A stretch of 64,000 nt of DNA from Actimicrobium sp047621345 (GCA_047621345.1 JBLHLW010000013.1:11202-75201); one strand, 5' to 3'. Positions 1-9,834 are shown, numbered from the stretch's first letter. Numbers and translations are program-made. Notes: generated from the sequence alone by a model not told the origin.

Positions 1-3000
1 TGAACGTTGGCGAAACCTCGCTGACTACCATCACCTTCAGCGAAGCCGTCATCGGCTTTACCAATGCGGATTTGATCATCGGCAATGGCACCTTGTCGAC
101 CGTCACCTCCGCCGATGGCGGCGTGACCTGGACCGCAACCCTGACACCATCGGCCAGCACCACCAGCGCCAGCAACGACATCACGCTGGCTAGTGCCAGC
201 GTGACTGATCTGGCTGGAAATCCGAACAATGGCGCAACGCACTCCAACACTTACGCCGTCGATACGGCCGTCCCCGTCGAAGTCCCCTCCACCCGCATCA
301 GTACCACCCCGGCATTCAGCGGACAAGCGGTCATCAGCGGCAAAGCCTTGGCCGGTGCCACCATTGATATCGTCATCGACCCTGACAACAACGCCGCCAC
401 CGCCAATAGCTTCACTTACTCCACCACGGCCGATGCCCTTGGCAATTACAGCGTCGACTTGGCCACGGCCACGCCGGTGAGCGGTAGCGCCGGATTTTTG
501 GCGGGCACCGCTAGCGTGAGCGTCACGCAAACCACGACCGGCGCACCCAGCGCCGTCAACGTATTCACCCTGCCGACCCTCCTCACGACCAGCTATAGCG
601 TCAGCATCGCCAGCGATTACGTTACCGAAGGCGGCAATGCCGTCTTCACCATCACCCGTTCGGGCGACACCAGCGGCACCGGCACTGTGGACTACGCCAC
701 CCAGAATGGCACAGCCAGTGCCGGCAGCGACTACACCGGTGTCGCTGCTACAACGCTGACCTTTGCCGCTGGCGAAACCACCAAGACCGTCACCGTTGCC
801 ACACTGACCGATACCACCATCGAAGGCAATGAAACACTGAGTCTGGTGCTGAACAATCCCGTCGGCGGCAGTCTAGGCACTGCCAGCGCGAGCGCGACAA
901 TTGTCGATACCGACGTCGGGCTGTTTAGCATCGTCGGGGCGGCCACTGGCGTGAGCTTTTCCGAAGGCGTGGGCACCACTACTTTTACGGTTACCCGCAG
1001 CGGACTGACCACAGGTGCCGCCACGGTGGAGGTGAGCTCGATCGGTGTTACTGCCGGCGCAGACGACTACACCGCCGTCAACCAGACGCTCAGCTTCGCC
1101 GCCGGCGAGACCAGCAAGACCGTCACGGTCACCATTGCCGACGATGCACTCGTCGAAGGCAACGAAACCTTCAAATTACAGCTTAGCAATGCCTCTGCCG
1201 GCAATTTTATTGACGCAGCCAACGCCCGCGTCACGGCAACCATCGAGGACAACGAAGTGGCCGTCATCAGCTTGAACGACGCCGCCGCCGGCTTGACTTT
1301 CAACGAAGGCGTGGGCAGCGTGACGTTCGGCCTCACGCGCAGCGGCCAGACCACCAGCGCCGTGAGCGTGGTGGTGCAAAGCAGTGGCGGCACCGCCACG
1401 GCGGGAGCGGACTACACCGCCATCAACCAGACCATCAGCTTCGCCGCCGGCGAGACCAGCAAAACCGTCACGTTGCTGATCACCGACGACGTGATCGCTG
1501 AGAGCAACGAAACCTTTTTCCTGCAACTGGGCAGCCCCTCGGCAGGCGCCGTCATCAGCGCCGGCTCGGCCATAGCCACCATCATCGACAACGACCAGTC
1601 GGTCTGGAACGTGGGCGCATCCACTGCCAGAGTGGACGAAGGTGCAGGCTTCATCACCTACACCGTCAGCCGCACAGGCGCCAGCGCTGCTGCCACTATC
1701 AGCTTTGCCACCGCAAGCGCCGGTGCCACGGCGGGCAGCGACTACACGGCAGTTAACCAGGTCTTGACCTTCGCCGCGGGCGAGCTCAGCAAAACCGTGC
1801 AAGTAGCCGTGCTTGACGACGCAGTCGCCGAAGGCGATGAAGGCGTGATTGGCATTATCAGCAACGCCAGCAGCGGCACCATTAACACCGCCATCGCTAA
1901 CGTCACCATCGTCGACAACGACCAATCCATCTGGGGCGTGGCAACCGACACGTCCATCGTGGACGAAGGAGCAGGCTTTATTAGTTACACCGTCAGCCGC
2001 ACAGTTGCCAGCGCTGCCGCCACCATCAACTTTGCCACGGCTGGCGGCAGTGCCACGGCGGGCGTCGACTATACAGCAGTCAACCGGACACTCAGCTTTG
2101 CCGCAGGCGAGACCAGCAAGACCGTACTGGTAGCAGTTGTCGATGATGCAACGCCTGAAGGTAACGAAACCGTCGTGGCCCGCATCAGTAACGCCAGCAG
2201 CGGCAGTATTGCCACGGGAACGGACGGCGCCATGGCCACCATCAACGACAACGATCAGTCCGTCTGGGGCGTGGCCACCGCCACGGCCGGCGTGGACGAA
2301 GGCGCAGGCTTCATCACCTACACCGTCAGCCGCACTGGCGCCAGCGCAGCGGCCACCATCAACTTTGCCACGGGAGGCGGCAGTGCCACGGCGGGCAGCG
2401 ACTACACAGCCGTTAACCAGACACTAAGCTTTGCCGCAGGCGAGCTCAGCAAAACCGTACAAGTAGCCGTGCTGGACGACGCAGTCGCCGAAGGCAACGA
2501 AACCGTGACCGGCACCATCAGCGCCGCCAGCGGCGGCAGCATTAACACTGGCGTGGCCACGGCCACCATCAACGATAACGACCAGTCGGTCTGGAGCGTG
2601 TCGCGCGGCACTCTCGGCGGCGTTTCCGAAGGCACAGGCTTCATCCCCTACACCGTCAGCCGCACTGGCGCCACGGACGCCGCTACAATCAACTTTGCCA
2701 CGGCAGGCGGTACGGCCACGGCGGGCAGCGACTACACGGCCGTCAACCAGACACTGAGCTTTGCCGCAGGCGAGCTCAGCAAAACCGTGCTGGTTGCCGT
2801 TGTCGATGACACCATTGTCGAACCAATCGAACTCCTGTACGTCAGCATCAGCAACGCCAGTAGTGGCACCATTGACACGGGTACTGCTGGCATCTCCATC
2901 GTCGACAACGACCAGTCGATCTGGCGTGTTACGGTGTCTAACAGTAGCCAAATCTCGGGACCGGCGGACGAAGGCGCAGGCTTCATCGCCTACAACATCC

Positions 3001-6000
3001 ACCGTTTCGGTGACATGCCGGCTGCCACCATCAACTTTGCCACAGCAGACGGCACCGCCAAGGCGGGAAATGACTATACGGCAGTTGACCAAGTCTTGAC
3101 CTTCGCCGCTGGCGAGTCCAGCAAAACCGTGCTGGTCGCCGTGACCGACGACATGCTGTTAGAGGATGACGAAAGCTTAGTAGGTTCGATCAGCAACGCC
3201 AGCAGCGGCACCATCGACTACCGCTCGGCCACAGCCACCATCATCGACAACGACCAGTCGGTCTGGAGAGTGCGAGCATCCACGGCCGCGGTGGACGAAG
3301 GTGCAGGCTTCATCACCTACACCGTCGACCGCACAGTTGCCAGCGCAGCGGCAACCATCAACTTTGCCACGGGAGGCGGCAGCGCCACGGCGGGCAGCGA
3401 CTACACGGCCGTCAACCAGACACTGAGCTTTGCCGCAGGCGAGCTCAGCAAAACCGTGCAAGTAGCCGTGCTTGACGATGCAGTCGCCGAAGGCAATGAA
3501 ACCGTGAACGGCGTCATCAGCGCCGCCAGCAGCGGCACCATTAACTCCGGCAACGGAGGCAAAGCCAGCGCCAGCATCATCGACAACGACCAGTCCCTCT
3601 GGAGTGTGGGAACCGAGACGTCCGGTGTGGACGAAGGAGCAGGCTTCATCAGCTACAGGGTCAGCCGCACTGGCGCCAGCGCAGCGGCAACCATCAACTT
3701 TGCCACCTCAGGCGGAAGTGCCACGGCGGGCAGCGACTACACGGCCGTCAACCAGACACTGAGCTTTGCCGCAGGCGAGATGCTCAAGACCGTACTGGTA
3801 GCCGTCACCAACGACGCAACGCCTGAAACTAACGAATCCGTTGTGGCCAGCATCAGCAACGCTAGCAGCGGCAGCATTGTCAGAGGCACCGTCGTCCCCA
3901 CCATCTTCGACGACGACCAGTCGGTCTGGTCTGTCGCGTCCGCTGGCAACATTCGAGTAGACGAAGGCTCAGGCTTCGCGGCCTTCAGCGTCAGCCGCAG
4001 AGGCACCACCGGGGCGGGCACCATCGAATTTGCTACGGCGGGTTCCGGGGCCACCGCGGGCAGCGACTACATAGCAGTCAGGCAGACGCTCACCTTTGCT
4101 GCCGGTGAAACCGAAAAGACCGTGTTGGTCACCATTCTTGACGATGCAGTGCCTGAAATTGGGGGCGGTTTAAACGTCAGCATCAGCAACGCCAGTAGTG
4201 GCACCATCGGCACGGCTAGTGCTGGCGTCAGCATCGTTGACGACGACCAGTCGGTTTGGCGCATAGGTACTGACGCTTCGGTGAGCGAGAGTGCAGGTTT
4301 TGTTACCTTTACCGTGATGCGCTTTTCCCCCGTCGGCGCGGCCACTGTGCAGTTTGTGACGACGGGTGGCTCCGCCACGGCCGGTGCCGACTACACCGAC
4401 ACCAGCCAGACGCTAAGCTTTGCCGATGGAGAAGTGAGCAAGAACATCCTGGTGGCCATCACCGACGACGCAACGCCGGAAGGCAATGAAACCGTGTCGG
4501 GCATCATCAGCAGCGTCAGCAGCGGCGCCCTCAGTCCCTCCGTCGCGGCCACTGCCACCATCTACGACGACGACCAGTCCGTCTGGTCCGTAGCGACCGT
4601 CCCTTTCACAGACTCAGACGAAGGTGCAGGCTTCATCACCTACACCGTCAGCCGGACTGGCGCCACGCCTGCCGCCACCATCAGCTTTGCCACGGCAGGC
4701 GGCACGGCGACGGCGGGCAGCGACTACACGGCCGTTAACCAGGTCTTGACCTTTGCCGCAGGCGAGATCAGCAAAACCGTGCTGGTAGCCGTGCTTGACG
4801 ACGCAATCGCCGAAGGCAACGAAACCGTGTTGGGCGTCATCAGCGCCGCCAGCAGCGGCACCCTTGCCGTACCGATGGCCTTCACCAATGACGCAGGCGC
4901 AGCCAGCGCCACCATCCGCGACAACGACCAGTCCTTCTGGTCTGTAACGGCTGCAGGCGGGAGCGAAAGTGCAGGCTTTATCACCTATACCGTCACCCGC
5001 TCAGGCGCCACCGGCGCAGCAGCCACCATCCGCTTTGCCACCGCAGGTGGCAGTGCCATGGCAGGCAGCGACTATACGGCAGTGAACCAGGTCTTGACCT
5101 TTGCCGCAGGCGAGACGAGGAAAACCGTGCTGGTGGCCGTGGCTGACGACGCAGTGGCTGAAACCAATGAAACCCTCGTCGGTATCATCAGCAACGCCAG
5201 CAGCGGCAGCATTGACACTGGCGTGGCCACGGCCACCATCAGCGACGACGACCAGTCCATCTGGAGCGTGGGCGGGCTAGGTTTTGTCAACCAACCCAAC
5301 GAAGGTGCAGGCGGCCTGAGCTACACCGTCAGCCGCAGCGTCGCCAGCGCCGCGGCCACCATTGTGTTTGCCACCGCAGGCGGCACCGCCACCGCGGGCA
5401 GCGACTACACAGCGATGAACCAGACCCTGACGTTTGCCGTGGGCGAGACCTTCAAAATCGTCACCGTGGCCGTCACAGACGATGCAGTCGCCGAAGGCAA
5501 CGAATCCGTGGAGGGCGTCATCAGCGCCCCCAGCAGTGGCACCATTGGCACCGCCAATGTCACCCTCAGCATTGTGGACAACGACCAGTCCGTCTGGTCT
5601 GTAGCGGCCGCAGACGGGAACGAAAGTGCAGGCTTCATCACCTACACCGTCAGCCGCAGTGGCCCCAGCGCAGCGGCCACCATCCGCTTTGCCACCGCAG
5701 GCGGCAGTGCCATGGCGGGCAGCGACTACACGGCAGTTAATCAGGTGTTGACATTTGCCGAAGGCGAGACCAGGAAAAACATACTGGTGGCCGTGACCGA
5801 CGACGCAGTGGCTGAGGCCAATGAAACAATCGTCGGCGTCATCAGCAACGCCAGTAGCGGCAGCATTGGCACCGGCACAGCCACGGCCACGGTGGCGGAC
5901 GACGATTCCACTGGTAGAAACACCTATGCCATCAGCGTAACCAGCAACAACACGCTGGAATCCACAGGGGTGCAGGCCTACACCATCAACCGCAGCGGTG

Positions 6001-7598
6001 ACCTGACGCAGGCCAGCACCAGCTACTTCCGGACCAACGGCGGCACGGCACAGACCGACGGCTCAGACTACACCGTGGTCAGCGGCCAGACGCTGAGCTG
6101 GGCGCAGGGCGAGGCCACCAAGGTGGTGCTGGTGAGCCTGACCAATGACGCCATTGCCGAGGGCAGCGAGACCATCATCGGCCAGTCCGCTCTAGATGCC
6201 GGCTTTACTGTCGGTGCAGCCACCGCCACGGCCACGGTGCTCGACGACGAACCGACCGGTACCAATGCCTACGCTATCAGCGTGACCAGCAACAACACGC
6301 AGGAATCCACAGGGGTGCAGGCCTACACCATCACCCGCAGCGGTGACCGGTCGCAGGCCAGCACCAGCTACTTCCGCACCAACGGCGGCACTGCGCAGAC
6401 CGACGGCTCCGACTACACCGTGGTCAGCGGCCAGACGCTGAGCTGGGCGGTGGGCGAGGCCACCAAGGTGGTGCTGGTGAGCCTGACCGATGACGCCATT
6501 GCCGAGGGCAGCGAGACCATCATCGGCCAGTCGGCCACGGACGTGGGCTTCACCACCGGCATAACATCAGCCACGGCCACGGTGCTGGACGACGAGCCGA
6601 CCGGTACCAATGCCTACGCTATCAGCGTGACCAGCAACAACACGCTGGAATCCACAGGGGTGCAGGCCTACACCATCACCCGCAGCGGTGACCGGTCGCA
6701 GGCCAGTACCAGCTACTTTCGCACCAACGGCGGTACGACGCAGACCGACGGGTCTGACTATACGGTGGACGCAGGCCAGACGCTGAGCTGGGCGGTGGGC
6801 GAGACCACCAAGGTGGTGCTGGTGAGCCTGACCGATGACGCGATTGCCGAGGGCAATGAGACCATCATCGGCCAGTCAGCCACGGATGTGGGCTTTACCA
6901 CTGGCGCGACCACAGCCACGGCCACAGTGTTCGACGACGACACCTACACCGCAACGGCGGGCGTGGCCGATACGCTGACCACTGGCACCGCCAACGGCGG
7001 CTACACGGGTGGGTACATCATCGACACCGGCGACCTGAACGACACGGTGACGATTGGCAACCTGCAACAGAACTTCACCTTCATCAACCTGGGGGCGGGT
7101 GACGATACGCTCAACGCGGCGTCAGCCACTAACCTGTTGGTTAATGGCGCTCACTATCAAGGGGGTGCCGGCGTGGATACCCTGGGCTTCACGGCGGCCA
7201 GCACGGCAAACCTGTTATTGCCGTCCATTGACGACATGTTCACGGGGTTTGAGATCATCAACCTGGGCACCGGTAACCAGACGCTGAATTTGAACTTGGG
7301 TGATGTGTTTGCTATGACCACTGGCAATGCGGTGGCAAACACCTTGCGTATCCAAGGTACGGCGGGCGATGTGGTCAACCTGCAGCCCCTGGGAAAACCC
7401 TTGGGCACGCCGGCAGCGGGCAGCACCTTCACCGATGTGGATGGCATCAGCTACACCGTGACGGCGAGCGCGGCAGGCAACGCCAGCGCCAACGACGTGA
7501 CCATTGGCGGCAACACATACGACGTGTACCAGTACGACTACGCCTCGCAGACAATAACGATGTTGCTGGCAACTGCCATCACCACCAACGTGATTTAA
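1..7598 (+). CDS. Giant Calx-beta repeat surface protein, 5' truncated by window edge
   Basis: The frame is open from the first bases, so the N-terminus lies outside the window. About 2530 residues are visible. The first ~65 residues form an Ig-like module (TFSEAV.GFTNADL pattern), followed by a linker and about 19 Calx-beta domains. Three are divergent, 13 carry a DNDQSVW-type junction (residue period 109-111), and three belong to a YAISVTSNN type with a period of 115. The last ~220 residues contain degenerate RTX-like glycine/aspartate motifs (GAGDDTL, GGAGVDTL) and a GFEIINLG segment seen in proteins exported by type I secretion. The likely role is a calcium-stabilised, cell-surface or secreted adhesin. 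No secretion ABC genes are in view. Function is inferred from architecture; the domain family is clear. Confidence 0.85.
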   Translation, partial: NVGETSLTTITFSEAVIGFTNADLIIGNGTLSTVTSADGGVTWTATLTPSASTTSASNDITLASASVTDLAGNPNNGATHSNTYAVDTAVPVEVPSTRISTTPAFSGQAVISGKALAGATIDIVIDPDNNAATANSFTYSTTADALGNYSVDLATATPVSGSAGFLAGTASVSVTQTTTGAPSAVNVFTLPTLLTTSYSVSIASDYVTEGGNAVFTITRSGDTSGTGTVDYATQNGTASAGSDYTGVAATTLTFAAGETTKTVTVATLTDTTIEGNETLSLVLNNPVGGSLGTASASATIVDTDVGLFSIVGAATGVSFSEGVGTTTFTVTRSGLTTGAATVEVSSIGVTAGADDYTAVNQTLSFAAGETSKTVTVTIADDALVEGNETFKLQLSNASAGNFIDAANARVTATIEDNEVAVISLNDAAAGLTFNEGVGSVTFGLTRSGQTTSAVSVVVQSSGGTATAGADYTAINQTISFAAGETSKTVTLLITDDVIAESNETFFLQLGSPSAGAVISAGSAIATIIDNDQSVWNVGASTARVDEGAGFITYTVSRTGASAAATISFATASAGATAGSDYTAVNQVLTFAAGELSKTVQVAVLDDAVAEGDEGVIGIISNASSGTINTAIANVTIVDNDQSIWGVATDTSIVDEGAGFISYTVSRTVASAAATINFATAGGSATAGVDYTAVNRTLSFAAGETSKTVLVAVVDDATPEGNETVVARISNASSGSIATGTDGAMATINDNDQSVWGVATATAGVDEGAGFITYTVSRTGASAAATINFATGGGSATAGSDYTAVNQTLSFAAGELSKTVQVAVLDDAVAEGNETVTGTISAASGGSINTGVATATINDNDQSVWSVSRGTLGGVSEGTGFIPYTVSRTGATDAATINFATAGGTATAGSDYTAVNQTLSFAAGELSKTVLVAVVDDTIVEPIELLYVSISNASSGTIDTGTAGISIVDNDQSIWRVTVSNSSQISGPADEGAGFIAYNIHRFGDMPAATINFATADGTAKAGNDYTAVDQVLTFAAGESSKTVLVAVTDDMLLEDDESLVGSISNASSGTIDYRSATATIIDNDQSVWRVRASTAAVDEGAGFITYTVDRTVASAAATINFATGGGSATAGSDYTAVNQTLSFAAGELSKTVQVAVLDDAVAEGNETVNGVISAASSGTINSGNGGKASASIIDNDQSLWSVGTETSGVDEGAGFISYRVSRTGASAAATINFATSGGSATAGSDYTAVNQTLSFAAGEMLKTVLVAVTNDATPETNESVVASISNASSGSIVRGTVVPTIFDDDQSVWSVASAGNIRVDEGSGFAAFSVSRRGTTGAGTIEFATAGSGATAGSDYIAVRQTLTFAAGETEKTVLVTILDDAVPEIGGGLNVSISNASSGTIGTASAGVSIVDDDQSVWRIGTDASVSESAGFVTFTVMRFSPVGAATVQFVTTGGSATAGADYTDTSQTLSFADGEVSKNILVAITDDATPEGNETVSGIISSVSSGALSPSVAATATIYDDDQSVWSVATVPFTDSDEGAGFITYTVSRTGATPAATISFATAGGTATAGSDYTAVNQVLTFAAGEISKTVLVAVLDDAIAEGNETVLGVISAASSGTLAVPMAFTNDAGAASATIRDNDQSFWSVTAAGGSESAGFITYTVTRSGATGAAATIRFATAGGSAMAGSDYTAVNQVLTFAAGETRKTVLVAVADDAVAETNETLVGIISNASSGSIDTGVATATISDDDQSIWSVGGLGFVNQPNEGAGGLSYTVSRSVASAAATIVFATAGGTATAGSDYTAMNQTLTFAVGETFKIVTVAVTDDAVAEGNESVEGVISAPSSGTIGTANVTLSIVDNDQSVWSVAAADGNESAGFITYTVSRSGPSAAATIRFATAGGSAMAGSDYTAVNQVLTFAEGETRKNILVAVTDDAVAEANETIVGVISNASSGSIGTGTATATVADDDSTGRNTYAISVTSNNTLESTGVQAYTINRSGDLTQASTSYFRTNGGTAQTDGSDYTVVSGQTLSWAQGEATKVVLVSLTNDAIAEGSETIIGQSALDAGFTVGAATATATVLDDEPTGTNAYAISVTSNNTQESTGVQAYTITRSGDRSQASTSYFRTNGGTAQTDGSDYTVVSGQTLSWAVGEATKVVLVSLTDDAIAEGSETIIGQSATDVGFTTGITSATATVLDDEPTGTNAYAISVTSNNTLESTGVQAYTITRSGDRSQASTSYFRTNGGTTQTDGSDYTVDAGQTLSWAVGETTKVVLVSLTDDAIAEGNETIIGQSATDVGFTTGATTATATVFDDDTYTATAGVADTLTTGTANGGYTGGYIIDTGDLNDTVTIGNLQQNFTFINLGAGDDTLNAASATNLLVNGAHYQGGAGVDTLGFTAASTANLLLPSIDDMFTGFEIINLGTGNQTLNLNLGDVFAMTTGNAVANTLRIQGTAGDVVNLQPLGKPLGTPAAGSTFTDVDGISYTVTASAAGNASANDVTIGGNTYDVYQYDYASQTITMLLATAITTNVI
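1587..5900 (+). repeat. 13 tandem Calx-beta repeats of the DNDQSVW type
   Basis: Thirteen in-frame units of about 327-340 bp each start at a D(N/D)DQS(V/I/L/F)W junction; the first three starts are 1587, 1914 and 2247. Core segments (DEGAGF, YTVSR, NFAT, GSDYTAVNQ, FAAGE, SKTV, NASSG) are nearly constant while the loop after the tryptophan varies in length and sequence. The DNA is highly similar between units, which suggests recent expansion or gene conversion and makes the region prone to copy-number change and assembly collapse. Confidence 0.85.
5906..6945 (+). repeat. Three near-identical 345-bp Calx-beta repeats
   Basis: The units share YAISVTSNN, ESTGVQAY, SGDRSQASTSYFRTNGG and SDYTV segments. 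The last two copies are almost identical in DNA, and corresponding bases lie exactly 345 bp apart (for example 6261 and 6606). They form a second repeat family distinct from the DNDQSVW array upstream. Confidence 0.85.
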
Positions 7599-7608
7599 AC
7601 CGAGATAG

Positions 7609-7677
7609 TCCATTAGGATTTAAAACCACCGCAAAAGCAGCCGCGGTGTGTTGAATTTTCTAATGGACACCATTAGG
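7609..7677. repeat. Nested inverted repeats after the adhesin gene
   Basis: TCCATTAG (7609-7616) pairs with CTAATGGA (7660-7667), enclosing a GC-rich hairpin CACCGC/GCGGTG (7627-7632 and 7643-7648). The second arm also forms the perfect palindrome CTAATGG-ACA-CCATTAG (7660-7676) with the next copy. The larger hairpin could terminate the adhesin transcript, or the repeats could be the edge of a decayed mobile element, since a transposase fragment starts about 50 bp further on. Confidence 0.45.
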
Positions 7678-7730
7678 TATTTCACTTTTAGTCATGGCGT
7701 TACGGCAACGTAAAGGGGAGTGACATGTAA

Positions 7731-7886
7731 GATTTCGAGAGTTTCTATATCAACTTCACCTCAAAAGAAGTCACCGCTTGGGCCGGGCTGGCTCTGCTCA
7801 GGAAGATGCTCGACGCCATGGCCTTTGGGCAGGCGATGAAAGACTGGCAACGGCTCCAACCTGGAGGATTACTCACCTTTCCGTAG
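7731..7886 (+). pseudogene. Transposase N-terminal remnant (IS1380-like)
   Basis: An open stretch of 51 codons with no good start codon reads FTSKEVTAWAGLALLRKML followed by a DAMAFGQAM segment and ends at TAG 7884-7886. This resembles the conserved N-terminal part of IS1380-type transposases (TSKEVT.W.G...L..ML....F). The catalytic part is absent, so this is a relic. The family name rests on remembered motif resemblance; the transposase origin is more secure than the exact family. Confidence 0.5.
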
Positions 7887-7987
7887 CTTTACGTGAGTTA
7901 GTCCTGAGGCAAGCACTAATGTAACCCCAGACCCTGAAGATCACCCAACGCGGCGATAAGCCCAGTCGGCAAATCCAGGATGGAAAG

Positions 7988-8914
7988 TCAGCGCTTCACG
8001 CCAGACTTTAGCCCACGTACGATCGCTGGAACAACCTTGAGAAGGTGATTGGCAAAGTCTTGCAGGTGGGCCGATTGGACGCCGGCGCGCGACCAGCACG
8101 CTTCGAAGCTGATCGAGACCTCCTCGCCAGACTTGCCGACAATCGGAAATGACGGACTGTCGCTGGCTGTCACTTTTGATTTTGGCAGTATGGCGGCGCC
8201 AATACCCAATGCCGCCCACTCCTCCAGCACCTGGTAGCTCATCGCCTCGCCTGAGTACTCCTGGAGCTTGCGCCGTTGGCTGCGAAACAACGCACGCGTT
8301 GCCCGCGACAAGCCGCAGGCGTCGGGCACCATGACGTAGGTTTCAGCAGCGATGTCTTTAAGTTGTACTGCTGCAGTTCGCAGGCCAACGGGTCGGACCG
8401 CCCCCCTGGGGATGAAGATCAATGGCTCGGAATACAACAATGCGGAGATCCATGTGCCCTTGTGCAGATTGGCAACGCCGAATACAAAATCCAGGAGTCC
8501 CTCTTCAAGCATGCGGTAAAGATCAGCCATATTCATCTCGCGCAACACCACCTCCGCGTCAGAATTGCGCAATTGAAATGGTTCAATCATGATCCTTAAG
8601 AGGTTGGCGCTGATGAGCGGCGAGGTGCCGATCCGTACCAGGCGCTTGTCTGGCTTGAGAAATGCCTGTGACTGTTGTACCAGACTGGTTTGCGCTTTCA
8701 GCACTTCGTTAATGTAGGGTATCAAAAGCTCCCCAAAGGGCGTTAAAGCAACCCTGCGGGTAGTGCGCACGAATATTCGCGCTCCCAGTTCGCTCTCTAA
8801 TTGGGCGATGCCGTTGGAAAGAGTCGGCTGTGTCACGCAGCAATGCGCGGCTGCTGCCGTGAATGCCCCCGTAGAAGCAACCGCACTTGCAAATCTGAGC
8901 TGATTGAGATTCAT
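7988..8914 (-). CDS. LysR-family transcriptional regulator
   Basis: The protein has 308 residues, normal for LysR regulators. The N-terminal winged helix-turn-helix is at about residues 3-62, beginning MNLNQLRFASAVASTGAF and including QPTLSNGIAQLE and FVRTTRRVALTPFG. The effector-binding domain follows from about residue 90. The gene is divergent from the two small paralogous genes starting at 9036, the classic LysR arrangement, so it probably controls them through the shared intergenic region. The inducer cannot be deduced. Mobile-element debris lies on both sides of the trio. Confidence 0.9.
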   Translation of the reverse strand: MNLNQLRFASAVASTGAFTAAAAHCCVTQPTLSNGIAQLESELGARIFVRTTRRVALTPFGELLIPYINEVLKAQTSLVQQSQAFLKPDKRLVRIGTSPLISANLLRIMIEPFQLRNSDAEVVLREMNMADLYRMLEEGLLDFVFGVANLHKGTWISALLYSEPLIFIPRGAVRPVGLRTAAVQLKDIAAETYVMVPDACGLSRATRALFRSQRRKLQEYSGEAMSYQVLEEWAALGIGAAILPKSKVTASDSPSFPIVGKSGEEVSISFEACWSRAGVQSAHLQDFANHLLKVVPAIVRGLKSGVKR

Positions 8915-8941
8915 GGATTATTTATAGCACACATGAATGAA

Positions 8942-8971
8942 TTGGATGCGAAAAGACAATTTCTCTATAAG
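8942..8971 (+). promoter_or_regulatory. Candidate sigma-70 promoter in the lysR divergent region
   Basis: TTGGAT (8942-8947) and TATAAG (8966-8971) are separated by 18 bp and point towards the small gene starting at 9036. The LysR regulator would be expected to bind in this ~120-bp divergent region. It is a consensus match only. Confidence 0.35.
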
Positions 8972-9035
8972 TGAAGCAATGAGTAAAGTTGATTCACGTT
9001 AGCAATTCGCTGACACAACCTTGAAGGAACTAAAA

Positions 9036-9317
9036 ATGATCTACCTACAAATCAATCTGAACGTCGCAGCAATCGATCGTCCATCTGCTGCTGCGATCTA
9101 CACACAATTCAAGGCACCGTTCCTGGCACAAGCCAAGGGTGCAATGTCCAAGGACCTGCTCATTCGCGACGAGGACGTACAAGTGCTACACGGCTTCGAT
9201 TCGGTCGAGAACGCCAAGACTTACCTCGCCAGCGACCTCTTTAACCAAGACGTGGTTACCGCGCTAAAGCCATTGCTGCAAAGTCCACCTGATGTGCGCA
9301 TCTACGCCGTTGCCTGA
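9036..9317 (+). CDS. Small cytoplasmic protein, first of two tandem paralogues
   Basis: This 93-residue protein begins MIYLQINLNV. The ATG at 9036 is chosen because GAAGGAA sits 6 bp upstream; a TTG at 9021 is also in frame but lacks that spacing. It has no signal peptide or membrane segment. By eye it is about 55% identical, without gaps, to the mature part of the next gene, sharing LLIRD.DVQVLH, YL.SD.F..DVV.ALKPLL and VRIY. The size and beta-alpha pattern would fit a dimeric alpha-beta barrel such as antibiotic-biosynthesis-monooxygenase-like proteins, but I do not recognise the family. Probably under control of the divergent LysR gene. Confidence 0.75.
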   Translation: MIYLQINLNVAAIDRPSAAAIYTQFKAPFLAQAKGAMSKDLLIRDEDVQVLHGFDSVENAKTYLASDLFNQDVVTALKPLLQSPPDVRIYAVA

Positions 9318-9360
9318 CCCACCAAAACCCGACCGAGACATATTTCACAAGGAGAACCAT

Positions 9361-9735
9361 ATGACAACCACCTTCCAACGCGCGATTTCCAAGTCATTGA
9401 CCGCCATGCTCGTCGCATCGGCCTTAGTCTTGCCCACCTTTGCCTTTGCCGAAAAAGCGTACCTGGAAATCACGCTCAAGGTTGATCCGAAAGACCGGCC
9501 CGCTGCCGGAGCAATCTATGCAAAGTTCAAGCAACCATTCCTGACAACAATTCCAGGAGCGAAGGCAAAGGAACTACTGATCCGTGATGACGACGTTCAG
9601 GTGCTGCATGAATTTGAGACCCAAAAGCAAGCCGAAGCGTACCTTAGCAGCGATATCTTTAAAAATGATGTCGTGATTGCCCTCAAGCCCTTGCTCAAAG
9701 CGGATCCTGAAGTACGTATCTATTTGGCACAGTAA
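9361..9735 (+). CDS. Exported paralogue of the preceding small protein
   Basis: This 124-residue protein is preceded by a strong AAGGAG (9351-9356). Residues 1-30 form a signal peptide with a basic start, hydrophobic core and AFA cleavage site before EKAYLEI. The mature 93 residues align end to end with the upstream cytoplasmic protein at about 55% identity. The 43-bp gap suggests one operon. One copy would work in the cytoplasm and the other in the periplasm. Function is unknown; the shared fold may be a dimeric alpha-beta barrel that binds or modifies a small molecule. Confidence 0.8.
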   Translation: MTTTFQRAISKSLTAMLVASALVLPTFAFAEKAYLEITLKVDPKDRPAAGAIYAKFKQPFLTTIPGAKAKELLIRDDDVQVLHEFETQKQAEAYLSSDIFKNDVVIALKPLLKADPEVRIYLAQ

Positions 9736-9834
9736 AGTACGCCGGCCATGAAACTCAACGACGACTTGCTCCGGCATGTCGTACTTTGCAGGACTGGATT
9801 GCCTTGGCAGCCTAGTCCTGCGACCGGCGTAAAG

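Noticed and set aside
1587..6945. Regular DNA repeats that might suggest a CRISPR array
   Set aside because: The units are ~330-345 bp, all in frame and protein-coding; there are no short repeats with unique spacers.
731..7447. Many long open frames antisense or shifted within the Calx-beta gene
   Set aside because: They follow the 330- and 345-bp repeat period of the true gene and have no starts, ribosome sites or motifs of their own.
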